A stretch of 8,129 nucleotides of DNA from Gemmatimonadales bacterium UBA7835 (GTDB lineage: Bacteria; Gemmatimonadota; Gemmatimonadetes; Longimicrobiales; Gaopeijiaceae). The position numbers were made by a program, and so were the translations under genes. Positions 1-6,044 of the stretch are shown here, piece after piece (position 1 is the first letter of the stretch; every line of letters begins with the position of its first letter). A model generated the notes under the pieces. It worked only from the letters and a program-made list of their open reading frames with translations, had not been told where the DNA came from and ran no database searches. The stretch covers positions 18,237 through 26,365 of the forward strand of contig DLTN01000074.1 in NCBI GenBank assembly GCA_002500925.1, written 5' to 3'.

Positions 1-134
1 CCTGGGTGTGATCCCAGATTCATGGCGATATCGATCGCTTCGGCACGTAACTCCGTTGGTCGGAATGAAATCCCTGCGGCTGCGGCTGCGGCTGGAACGG
101 ATAGCGTGCCTAGGAAAGAGCGGCGACTCTGCAT
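1..134 (-). CDS. Tat-exported protein, N-terminal fragment (runs off left edge)
   Basis: Only the first 44 codons are in the window, read leftward from an ATG at 134-132; the gene continues past base 1. The start encodes MQSRRSFLGTLSVP, which fits the twin-arginine (Tat) consensus S-R-R-x-F-L almost exactly. A hydrophobic run with six consecutive alanines follows (about residues 15-20), then a more polar segment (FRPTELRAEAIDIAMNLG) that would begin the mature protein. This predicts export of a folded, often cofactor-bearing, protein across the inner membrane. The ATG is supported by GAGGA on the minus strand (plus-strand TCCTC 142-146), 7 nt upstream. An in-frame ATG at 263 would add 43 residues but has no ribosome binding site and would bury the Tat motif. 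The enzymatic function cannot be read from this fragment; a PLP-dependent enzyme of the aminotransferase class V type is only a weak guess. It is divergent to the TonB-dependent receptor gene. Confidence 0.7.
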   Translation of the reverse strand, partial: MQSRRSFLGTLSVPAAAAAAGISFRPTELRAEAIDIAMNLGSHP

Positions 135-141
135 AGTTAGG

Positions 142-146
142 TCCTC
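142..146 (-). promoter_or_regulatory. Shine-Dalgarno of the Tat-signal gene
   Basis: The minus strand reads GAGGA here, followed by a 7-nt spacer and the ATG at 134-132. This site decides the start in favour of 134 over the upstream in-frame ATG at 263, which has no comparable purine-rich element in front of it. Confidence 0.55.
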
Positions 147-316
147 AATACGTGATGGTACGGTTGCATGGTACTGCCGGGCTTCGGCACTGTCCAACAA
201 TGTGCCTAGCCTTCGTCCGGAGAGCTCTCTCTCGTAACTCTCGAAGTCGATCCACAGATTCATGGGTGTGTCATCTTTTGCTATTCTATACGCCCGGAAC
301 AATCGCTTGAAGAGGT

Positions 317-325
317 TGATAGAAT
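317..325 (+). promoter_or_regulatory. Candidate extended -10 promoter of the receptor gene
   Basis: TGATAGAAT fits the extended -10 pattern TGnTATAAT with one mismatch in the hexamer. The positions where a -35 would sit read GAACAA or similar, so there is no -35 match; extended -10 promoters can tolerate that. It would start a transcript near 332, leaving a leader of about 28 nt before the TTG at 360. This rests on sequence resemblance only. Confidence 0.3.
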
Positions 326-359
326 TCAAGCGTCCACAACCCTCTTTCCTTCTGAATTC

Positions 360-2450
360 TTGCGCCGATCCCTATTCTGGTCTGGTCATGTTTGGTGGGG
401 TATCGCCTTTCTGATCGTATGTCTGGCCACGTTCCTCGTCCCTTCGGAGGCGTATTCTCAGGATCCGGATTCGATCCCACCTGATTCAGCAAGAGTTCTA
501 GGAGGGATAACGGTCAGGGTCGCGAGGCCTGCCATCACGGTCGGGGGAGCGAGCGCGGTTGTGCTGGACATAGATTCTCTTGGCGGGATGCCTTCTCCGT
601 CGATGGACGAGGTGTTGCGCTCGATGCCCCTCATTCAGATCCGACAGAACAGCCGAGGAGAGGTGCAGCCGGCACTTCGTGGATCGGAGGATCGACAGAT
701 CACGATCATCATGGATGGGGTACCACTGAGTATTGGATGGGATCACCGCACTGATATGTCCATCATTCCACTCACTGCAGCGCGTAGCGTAACCCTGGTG
801 CGTGGACTGTCTTCGATTCTGTATGGTCCCAATACCCTAGGCGGTGTTGTGGAGGTAGATGTGGCTCGAGGTCCGGGCCATGTTGAGGCGGTGGATCCTT
901 TCTCACTCGGGTTTTCGATCGACGAGACGGGTGCGAATAACATGTCGGTTACGGCAGGCCGTTTGATCTCAGGTACGAGCCATCAATGGGTCGTCCGCGG
1001 AGGTGGGGGCTTCAGTGATCGCAGAGGTTACCCTATCTCTGGCGAGGTTCTGACAGACAAATCTTTGCGCGCTCAGTTTTTGTCTGACGATGCCTTGCGG
1101 CTTAACAGCGATCGGCGACGATTCGACGGCTTCCTCAGTGCTAGGTATCTAGATGAGGACGGGGGTTGGGCTTCCGTTGCTGTGTCCGGGTTTGATTTGG
1201 AACGAGGGGTCCCTCCAGAAGCACATCAGAATAAGCCTAGGCTTTGGAGATATCCCGAGCAGAGAAGGATGATTGCCGCGGTGACGGGTGGTACAGGTCA
1301 ACGGGTAACCGGTTGGGGTGAGGGTGACCTTGAGGCTAGTATCGGATTCGATGTCGGACATACTCGGATAGAGCAGTTCAAAACAGTAGGATATAGGGCC
1401 ATCGAAGAGACCGAAGATGCCGATGACAGGGTGATCACCGGCCGTGTCCTCGGAGAACATACGCTTGGTGCTGACGGTGCGCTGAGAGCCTCTGCGACCA
1501 TAGCAGAGGTCTCCCATGATGAAGTGCTCACCCAGACCAGTTCAGGTTCTGCTGAGTTCTCGTACCAGCAGCGATTATGGAGTGTCGGGCTCGAAACTGA
1601 GTTGAGACCTAGTGCTAGAGGTCTAACGACGATCACGCTGGGAGTTTCGCATGACGGCGCGAACACCCCGGAGTCTGCTGACAAGTCAGCTGTGGATGCC
1701 ATGTCGGACTTCGGCCTTCGAATGGGTCTTAGCTCTTTGGTGACTGAGGGCGCACTCGTACATGGGGGTGTGAGTCGTCGTTCCAGGTTCCCATCCCTTC
1801 GAGAGCTATACTCCGGTGCCCTAGGTCGCTTTGAGCCCAACCCTGACTTGAAACCTGAAACGCTATTCGGCACCGAGGCTGGCTTCACCGTGACCGGATC
1901 CAGCGGTGAGATCCAGCTTGTGGGTTTTCACCAGCGGCTCACCAATGGAATCGTCAGGCGGTCCTTCAATGACGGGGTTTCTGGTCCGCGGTTCCAGCGT
2001 GTGAACCAGCACGAAGTTCGCAGTTCTGGGATGGAACTGCTCCTCTCCGGAAGCATTGGAGGGTCGACCATGACCGGAGACCTAACAGTGCAGAGTGTGG
2101 ATGGGTTTGATGTAGATGGATCAGTCGTTGATCTCGAGTATGAGCCGGCTGTAGTTGGAAAGCTCGGTTTCGACATGCCTATCCCTGGTCAGATAAGCTT
2201 AGGAGGGGAAGCTCGTTATGTCGGCGAACAAAAGTGTGAGAATCCGGAGGTTGGTGGGCTTCAGGCACTAGCGTCGAGCACGTCGTTTGACTTCGGAATC
2301 CGACGGGGGTTTGACGTTAGTCGTGAGGGCATCTTGGGTCGACTAGACGTCTCTGCATCGGTCAAGAACGTGACGGACAGTGCGATCTATGATCAATGTG
2401 GGCTCCCTCTGCCAGGTCGCCTCCTCCAAGTCCAATTCCGTATCCGCTAG
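360..2450 (+). CDS. TonB-dependent outer-membrane receptor
   Basis: This is a 696-residue outer-membrane active transporter that would import a scarce ligand using energy from TonB-ExbBD. A signal peptide fills residues 1 to about 33: basic MRRS, hydrophobic core at about 12-27, likely cleavage before QDPD. The plug domain spans roughly 46-172, with the diagnostic segment LVRGLSSILYGPNTLGG at 146-162. The remainder is a beta-barrel; residues 474-500 carry the family hallmark F-P-S-L-R-E-L-Y followed by N-P-D-L-K-P-E. There is no N-terminal carboxypeptidase-like extension, so it belongs to the compact class used for siderophores, haem, cobalamin or metals rather than the SusC type; the ligand cannot be told. 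C626 and C680 could form an extracellular disulfide. The protein ends in VQFRIR instead of a terminal aromatic residue. The TTG start has no Shine-Dalgarno before it (the preceding bases are pyrimidine-rich), but it places the signal peptide correctly. Confidence 0.95.
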   Translation: MRRSLFWSGHVWWGIAFLIVCLATFLVPSEAYSQDPDSIPPDSARVLGGITVRVARPAITVGGASAVVLDIDSLGGMPSPSMDEVLRSMPLIQIRQNSRGEVQPALRGSEDRQITIIMDGVPLSIGWDHRTDMSIIPLTAARSVTLVRGLSSILYGPNTLGGVVEVDVARGPGHVEAVDPFSLGFSIDETGANNMSVTAGRLISGTSHQWVVRGGGGFSDRRGYPISGEVLTDKSLRAQFLSDDALRLNSDRRRFDGFLSARYLDEDGGWASVAVSGFDLERGVPPEAHQNKPRLWRYPEQRRMIAAVTGGTGQRVTGWGEGDLEASIGFDVGHTRIEQFKTVGYRAIEETEDADDRVITGRVLGEHTLGADGALRASATIAEVSHDEVLTQTSSGSAEFSYQQRLWSVGLETELRPSARGLTTITLGVSHDGANTPESADKSAVDAMSDFGLRMGLSSLVTEGALVHGGVSRRSRFPSLRELYSGALGRFEPNPDLKPETLFGTEAGFTVTGSSGEIQLVGFHQRLTNGIVRRSFNDGVSGPRFQRVNQHEVRSSGMELLLSGSIGGSTMTGDLTVQSVDGFDVDGSVVDLEYEPAVVGKLGFDMPIPGQISLGGEARYVGEQKCENPEVGGLQALASSTSFDFGIRRGFDVSREGILGRLDVSASVKNVTDSAIYDQCGLPLPGRLLQVQFRIR

Positions 2451-2491
2451 CAGCTAACTAACTTGCCAAGATCATGGCTGGCTCCAGCTGT

Positions 2492-2513
2492 GAGGCATAG
2501 GCAAGCCTCTTTC
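2492..2513 (+). terminator. Possible weak terminator after the receptor gene
   Basis: GAGGC (2492-2496) and GCCTC (2505-2509) can form a 5-bp stem with an 8-nt loop, followed by only three T residues. It lies in the 76-bp gap between the receptor stop and rnz, where a transcription break would make sense. The stem and T-tract are short for an intrinsic terminator, so this is tentative. Confidence 0.25.
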
Positions 2514-2526
2514 ACTCAATAGTTCA

Positions 2527-3477
2527 ATGATTCGTCTCACCTTCCTCGGTACCGCAGCGTCCAGACCGACCGTCGGCCGGAATGTGAGCGGCATCGCTGT
2601 CCAGCGTGAGGGGGATCTCTTCCTCTTTGACTGTGGAGAGGGAAGCCAGAGACAGATGATGCGCTTCCAGACCGGTTTCGGAGTGCGCGCTATTTTTATC
2701 AGCCACACTCATGCCGATCATTTTCTCGGCATCACGGGATTACTGCGAACCATGGCGCTCCAGGACCGAACCGACCCGATAACGATTTATGGGCCCCGAG
2801 GTACGGGACACGTCCTGAATTCTGCCGTGGTTCTAGGTAACGATCGAATCCCTTTCCCTGTAGAAATTGTGGAGTGCTCTGCAGGGGAAGGTTTGAGCGC
2901 GGGCGAGTATGAGATCTGCGCGTTCGATGTCCAGCACGGACGAGGTCGTGTGGCCGTGGGGTGGGCTCTGATAGAAGACGAGCGTCTCGGACGGTTTGAT
3001 GTTGAGCAAGCGAGGGCGGCTGGTGTTCCCGAAGGGCCGCTCTTCGGTTCTCTACACCGTGGCGAGGATGTTGAGGTCGGCGGACGCACGGTTCGTGCGG
3101 CCGATCTCGTAGGATCTCCTCGGCCGGGTAGGTCTCTGGTCTACACGGGTGACACACGACCTTGTCGGGAGACCGTCGAGCGGGCACAAGGTGCGGACGT
3201 GCTGGTGCACGAGGCTACGTTTGCCCACGATGAGTTCGACCGAGCCCGTCACACGGGACACTCGACCGCTTTGGAGGCTGCTCAAGTAGCTGCGGAAGCA
3301 GAGGTGGGCGCAATGTATATGACGCACATTTCAGCCCGATATTCCGATGATCCGCGTCCGTTGGAAGAGGAAGCCCGCACGGTTTTTCCACGGTGTAGGG
3401 TTGCTCGTGACGGTCTAGTGCATGAGATCGCCCTCCGATCGGGAGATGAGACAGTTATGGAACAGACTTCTGCATGA
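2527..3477 (+). CDS. rnz: Ribonuclease Z (tRNA 3'-processing endonuclease)
   Basis: The 316-residue product is a metallo-beta-lactamase-fold nuclease that cuts precursor tRNAs at the 3' end, mainly those without an encoded CCA, in the cytoplasm. Length is typical for the short (bacterial) RNase Z. Visible zinc ligands are the SHTHADH motif (H60, H62, D64, H65), H137 in VQHGRG, D209 in YTGDT and H267 in MTHISARY. HTGHSTA at 242-248 supplies the conserved catalytic histidine (H245), and FLGTAASRPT at 6-15 is the usual N-terminal strand. The LGRFDVEQARAAGVPEGPL segment (about 154-172) and the following LHRGE match family-specific blocks that separate RNase Z from other beta-lactamase-fold hydrolases. 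There is no ribosome binding site before the ATG at 2527. Its stop overlaps the ATG of the next gene. Confidence 0.96.
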   Translation: MIRLTFLGTAASRPTVGRNVSGIAVQREGDLFLFDCGEGSQRQMMRFQTGFGVRAIFISHTHADHFLGITGLLRTMALQDRTDPITIYGPRGTGHVLNSAVVLGNDRIPFPVEIVECSAGEGLSAGEYEICAFDVQHGRGRVAVGWALIEDERLGRFDVEQARAAGVPEGPLFGSLHRGEDVEVGGRTVRAADLVGSPRPGRSLVYTGDTRPCRETVERAQGADVLVHEATFAHDEFDRARHTGHSTALEAAQVAAEAEVGAMYMTHISARYSDDPRPLEEEARTVFPRCRVARDGLVHEIALRSGDETVMEQTSA

Positions 3478-3824
3478 GTGCCTTTATATCCGGTTACGCA
3501 GAACAAAACGAATCCTCACGCGACAATCCAGTCCTCCGGCAGGAGCCCTATTCACCCTCGGAACAACGCAAGCGCTGGGAAGTTAGGGCCGCTCAGTGGC
3601 GGGCGCGTGAGCTTGCGCAACTTGTCTTTGGCGATGTTTCAGATATGGGTCTGTCTGGAATACGAGGGGGGGGAGAAATGCGTGGCCTACTGAGGCTAGA
3701 CGTACCATTCGACGATTTGTGCAAGCATCATGATCGAGAGGCTCGGTTTATGGCGGCCGTCTTGAACGATCCATTACTCTCCGCCGTTCCTTTGCTCTAT
3801 GTCATCGGGCCCGACAAACACTAA
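3474..3824 (+). CDS. Unrecognised 116-residue protein coupled to rnz
   Basis: I do not recognise a family. The ATG overlaps the rnz stop (ATGA, 3474-3477), so it is probably translated by ribosomes finishing rnz; no separate Shine-Dalgarno is evident. The first 25 or so residues are polar and probably disordered. Residues about 27-52 (PSEQRKRWEVRAAQWRAREL and on to VFGD) look like a charged amphipathic helix. The C-terminal half, from MRGLLRLDVPFDDL through HHDREARFMAAVL to VPLLYVIGPD, has the hydrophobic spacing of a small folded alpha/beta domain. There is no signal peptide or membrane segment, so it should be cytoplasmic. A run of eight G residues (3666-3673) encodes part of the RGGGE turn; the frame is continuous across it and both halves look protein-like. 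Position suggests a link to RNA processing or only operon membership; no function is assigned. Confidence 0.72.
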   Translation: MSAFISGYAEQNESSRDNPVLRQEPYSPSEQRKRWEVRAAQWRARELAQLVFGDVSDMGLSGIRGGGEMRGLLRLDVPFDDLCKHHDREARFMAAVLNDPLLSAVPLLYVIGPDKH

Positions 3825-3835
3825 AGACTGTTTCC

Positions 3836-3842
3836 GGAGGAG
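3836..3842 (+). promoter_or_regulatory. Strong Shine-Dalgarno upstream of the aroA region
   Basis: GGAGGAG is the best ribosome binding site in the window. It sits 8 nt before a GTG at 3851, not before the apparent aroA start at 3903, whose own upstream sequence (GGGGGCTAGA) is a poor match. AGACT (3825-3829) and AGTCT (3841-3845) flank and partly cover it and could form a small 5-bp hairpin that would hold the site in or near its loop. Confidence 0.6.
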
Positions 3843-3850
3843 TCTGGAGA

Positions 3851-3901
3851 GTGAACTGGGCGATAGACTTGGGGGAGCGGCTTTGGGCCAGCGGGGGCTA
3901 G
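3851..3901 (+). other. 16-codon ORF: displaced aroA N-terminus or leader peptide
   Basis: Starting at GTG 3851 behind a strong ribosome binding site, this frame encodes MNWAIDLGERLWASGG and stops at TAG 3899-3901, one base before the aroA GTG at 3903. The aroA frame itself is closed by TAG at 3864-3866 and has no start codon between there and 3903. If one of the five G residues at 3893-3897 were absent, this peptide would run straight into aroA as ...LWASGARVRIRVPGDKS, supplying the N-terminal strand that EPSP synthases normally have before PGDKS. The alternatives are a real short leader translated to couple initiation at aroA, or a +1 ribosomal frameshift on the G run. A sequence error or true indel seems simplest. 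Confidence 0.45.
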
Positions 3902-3902
3902 A

Positions 3903-5195
3903 GTGAGGATTCGAGTTCCGGGTGATAAATCCATAAGTCAACGTGCACTCATTCTCTCTGCTCTTGGTAGTGGTACGAGTCGACTAAAGGGATTGCTCTG
4001 CAGTGGTGACACAGAGTCAACTTTGAGTGCTCTGCGAGGTCTGGGGGTCAGAATTCCGGATATTCCTCGGGACGGCTCCGAAGTGCTCATTGAGGGCGTT
4101 GGGCTAGGAGGCTTGAAAACACCTACTCATGCCCTAGATCTCGGAAACTCTGGCACGGGTGCGAGACTCCTATTGGGCACGCTTTCTGGCAGTAGCTTGA
4201 GCGCAACAATAGACGGAGACGCCTCGCTGCGGATGAGGCCGATGGCACGAGTGACTGAACCGCTTGAACTAATGGGTGCTCGGTTCCAACAACTGGGTGA
4301 GGTCGGCCGTCTTCCTCTAACGGTCCGTGGATGCTCTCGCCTCAAGCCACTAGAGTGGAACAGCCCGGTCGCGAGCGGCCAGATTAAGAGCTCGTTGCTG
4401 CTTGCGGGCTTAACAGGGCATGCACGCATTGTTGTTACGGAGCCTCTGGAATCTCGTGATCACACTGAGAGGTTGTTCAATGCGGTTGGGACTACTGTAA
4501 TCGGAGAGGAGATAGATACTGGATGGCGGGTAGAGATGCCGCATCCACCCGATGAGATTGGGCCACTGGATTTCACGGTTCCTGGTGACATTTCGTCCGC
4601 GGCGTTTGTTCTCACTCTCGCCGCTCTTGGTGGGGCTGGAAAAGAGTTAACTATCGAATCTGTGGGACTCAACCGAACGAGAACGGCTTTTCTTGATGTA
4701 TTGAGTCGAATGGGTGTCGATATTGAAGTGCATGATCGAACTCCGGAGGGGTTCATTGAACCTCGAGGAGATTTGGTCGTTAGGCCTGGTGACTTGCGTG
4801 CCACATCAGTCGGTGCTGCCGAGATACCCAGCCTGATTGATGAGATTCCACTGGTCGCCGTATTAGGGGCCTGTGCTGAAGGGGAAACAAAGATTACCGG
4901 AGCGGAAGAACTCCGATCTAAGGAGAGCGATCGTATATCAGCCGTAACGGAAAACCTGAGAGCCCTTGGGGTTGTCGTAGAGGAGCTCGACGACGGGCTG
5001 ATTGTCCAGGGCGTTCCTGGGAGGAAGCTTTCTGGCCTTGTAAATGCTTTCCACGATCATCGCATCGCAATGTCTTTCTCAGTTCTTGCGGGAGCCACTG
5101 GCGCTTCGATTCATGTCGCCGATTCGAGGGTGTCGGACGTTAGCTTTCCAGGGTTTGACCGACTGATTCAAAAGCTGACCGAGAAAGCCGGGTGA
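3903..5195 (+). CDS. aroA: 3-phosphoshikimate 1-carboxyvinyltransferase (EPSP synthase)
   Basis: This cytoplasmic enzyme condenses shikimate-3-phosphate with phosphoenolpyruvate, the sixth step of the shikimate pathway, leading to chorismate and the aromatic amino acids. From GTG 3903 it is 430 residues. Signatures are PGDKSISQRA at 6-15 (K9, S10, R14), DLGNSGTGAR at 79-88, RPMARVTEP at 112-120, SPVASGQIKS at 154-163, RDHTER at 185-190, VPGDISSAAF at 226-235, LIDEIP at 311-316 with catalytic D313, ELRSKESDR at 336-344 with E341 and R344, and HDHRIAMS at 384-391. The wording (PGDKS, NSGTGAR, RDHTER) is closer to Bacillus-like or class II enzymes than to E. coli, and the glycine of NSGT is intact, unlike the NAAT of the glyphosate-tolerant CP4 enzyme. 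The apparent start leaves only five residues before PGDKS, fewer than usual. The real N-terminus is probably encoded from 3851 in another frame. cmk follows after 4 bp. Confidence 0.96.
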   Translation: MRIRVPGDKSISQRALILSALGSGTSRLKGLLCSGDTESTLSALRGLGVRIPDIPRDGSEVLIEGVGLGGLKTPTHALDLGNSGTGARLLLGTLSGSSLSATIDGDASLRMRPMARVTEPLELMGARFQQLGEVGRLPLTVRGCSRLKPLEWNSPVASGQIKSSLLLAGLTGHARIVVTEPLESRDHTERLFNAVGTTVIGEEIDTGWRVEMPHPPDEIGPLDFTVPGDISSAAFVLTLAALGGAGKELTIESVGLNRTRTAFLDVLSRMGVDIEVHDRTPEGFIEPRGDLVVRPGDLRATSVGAAEIPSLIDEIPLVAVLGACAEGETKITGAEELRSKESDRISAVTENLRALGVVVEELDDGLIVQGVPGRKLSGLVNAFHDHRIAMSFSVLAGATGASIHVADSRVSDVSFPGFDRLIQKLTEKAG

Positions 5196-5199
5196 ATGC

Positions 5200-5886
5200 A
5201 TGAATAAATCAGCTCAGCTAGTTGTTACACTGGATGGGCCTGCGGGGTCTGGAAAGTCGACAACCGCCAAAGAGGTCGCCCGGAGGTTAGGCTTCAGGCA
5301 CCTCGATTCCGGAGGGCTATACCGAGCACTGACGTTAGCCCTTCTTGAGGAGGGTATACCCCTCACGCTCTGGGCCGATCTGACCGATGAGGATATGAAC
5401 GGTCTCCCAGTCCGTGTCTCTTCGGAAGACGCTGAGTTCTTGATTGAGGTCGCGGGGAGAAGGGTCCAAGCGGAGCTTCGTAGTCCCAGCGTGACAGCGC
5501 ATGTCGCTTTTCTTGCAAGCCTCCCTGCAGCCAGGAGGCGCTTACTGCGCTTGCAGCACATCGCGGGAGAGAAGGGAGGACTGGTGGCGGATGGTCGAGA
5601 TATGGGCAGCGTAGTATTTCCGGACGCGGACGTGAAAGTCTATCTAGTGGCCGATCTTCATGAACGAGCGAGGAGGCGTTTAGAGGAAAGTGGTATTAGT
5701 CCGAGTAATGTCGAAGTCGAGCGTGAGTCCAAAGTGATCGCGGAGCGTGATCGTCAGGATTCTGAGCGGGAGCTCTCCCCTCTTCGTGAGCCCTCGAATG
5801 CACATCTGATAGACACGACGAGACTTAACTTCAACGAACAGGTAGAGGAGGTCGTTGCGCTCGTGAAGGCTTCGTATACGGATTGA
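5200..5886 (+). CDS. cmk: Cytidylate kinase
   Basis: The 228-residue product phosphorylates CMP and dCMP with ATP in the cytoplasm, recycling pyrimidine nucleotides from RNA turnover and supplying dCTP synthesis. The P-loop is GPAGSGKST at 13-21. HLDSGGLYRA at 34-43 corresponds to the family's D-T-G-A-x-Y-R-A block, DGRDMGSVVFP at 131-141 to D-G-R-D-I-G-T-V-V-F-P, and RDRQDSERELSPL at 183-195 to the R-D-x-x-D-S-x-R-x-x-x-P-L lid/CMP-binding block. The length is that of the common bacterial enzyme and there is no fusion. The ATG at 5200 lies 4 bp after the aroA stop, with only GGGTG nearby as a weak ribosome binding site, so translation is probably coupled to aroA. Another ATG at 5196 is out of frame. 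The aroA-cmk-rpsA order is conserved in many bacteria. Confidence 0.97.
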   Translation: MNKSAQLVVTLDGPAGSGKSTTAKEVARRLGFRHLDSGGLYRALTLALLEEGIPLTLWADLTDEDMNGLPVRVSSEDAEFLIEVAGRRVQAELRSPSVTAHVAFLASLPAARRRLLRLQHIAGEKGGLVADGRDMGSVVFPDADVKVYLVADLHERARRRLEESGISPSNVEVERESKVIAERDRQDSERELSPLREPSNAHLIDTTRLNFNEQVEEVVALVKASYTD

Positions 5887-5901
5887 CGCTTGTATTTACC
5901 G

Positions 5902-5924
5902 TTCCTAGTTTTTCCTGCTAGGAA
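5902..5924 (+). repeat. Inverted repeat, 7-bp stem, 9-nt loop
   Basis: TTCCTAG (5902-5908) and CTAGGAA (5918-5924) are perfect reverse complements around a loop of TTTTTCCTG. It starts 15 nt past the cmk stop. No T-tract follows on the plus strand, so it is not a classic intrinsic terminator; it may be an RNA structure protecting the cmk 3' end or part of the rpsA leader. Confidence 0.55.
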
Positions 5925-5950
5925 GCGAATGTTTCCGAACTTTATCCTAG

Positions 5951-5964
5951 AAGGCCTAGGCCTT
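5951..5964. repeat. 14-bp perfect palindrome upstream of rpsA
   Basis: AAGGCCTAGGCCTT is its own reverse complement. As RNA it can fold into a 5-bp stem with a CUAG loop, extended by one G-U pair, followed by TCTTTCCCCC, which is a possible weak terminator. As DNA, a gapless 14-bp palindrome could equally be a site for a dimeric regulator. It ends 80 nt before the rpsA ATG. Confidence 0.5.
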
Positions 5965-6044
5965 TCTTTCCCCCAAACCCGGTCCCAGCAGTATACGGTC
6001 CGGTGACATAGCACCTGGTCTCAAACGCGGGTGCGAGAAGAGTG

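Larger units (their letters stand above)
135..359. other. Divergent intergenic region
   Basis: This 225-bp stretch separates the leftward Tat-signal gene from the rightward receptor gene, so promoters for both should lie here. On the minus strand TATAGAAT (plus 283-290) resembles a -10 box, but no convincing -35 lies 16-18 bp behind it. On the plus strand there is an extended -10 candidate near 317-325, listed separately. I see no RNA gene, no clear operator palindrome and no credible plus-strand protein. The open plus-strand frame covering 22-237 is low-complexity and antisense to the Tat-signal gene. Confidence 0.5.
5887..6044 (+). promoter_or_regulatory. rpsA leader region
   Basis: This 158-bp gap between cmk and rpsA is the longest non-coding stretch inside the rightward gene series. 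It holds two inverted repeats (5902-5924 and 5951-5964, listed separately) followed by a pyrimidine-rich tract (TTTCTTTCCCCC) and TATACG at 5992-5997, a poor -10 candidate without a -35. Such spacing would allow a separate promoter or an RNA leader for rpsA. Autogenous repression of S1 through its leader is established in E. coli; whether it happens here is unknown. Confidence 0.4.

Noticed and set aside
75..92. Three tandem copies of TGCGGC
   Set aside because: Explained as Ala codons in the hydrophobic core of the Tat signal peptide; too short to call a functional repeat.
22..237. 71-codon plus-strand ORF at the left edge
   Set aside because: Its composition is low-complexity and it has no ribosome binding site; over 22-134 it is antisense to the better-supported Tat-signal gene.
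135..263. Upstream in-frame ATG (263) extending the Tat-signal gene by 43 residues
   Set aside because: It has no ribosome binding site and would put the twin-arginine motif far from the N-terminus; the ATG at 134 has GAGGA at ideal spacing.
1298..1888. 196-codon minus-strand ORF inside the receptor gene
   Set aside because: Antisense shadow, Ser/Pro/Arg-rich, overlapping a strongly supported receptor frame.
3478..3693. Alternative 71-codon ORF overlapping the small unknown gene
   Set aside because: It stops midway, has no coupling signal, and its protein looks less natural than the 3474 frame, which runs on with a hydrophobic core pattern.
3851..3901. Classical Trp attenuator for aroA
   Set aside because: Only two non-adjacent Trp codons, and no terminator/antiterminator pair is visible between the peptide and aroA; the frameshift explanation fits better.
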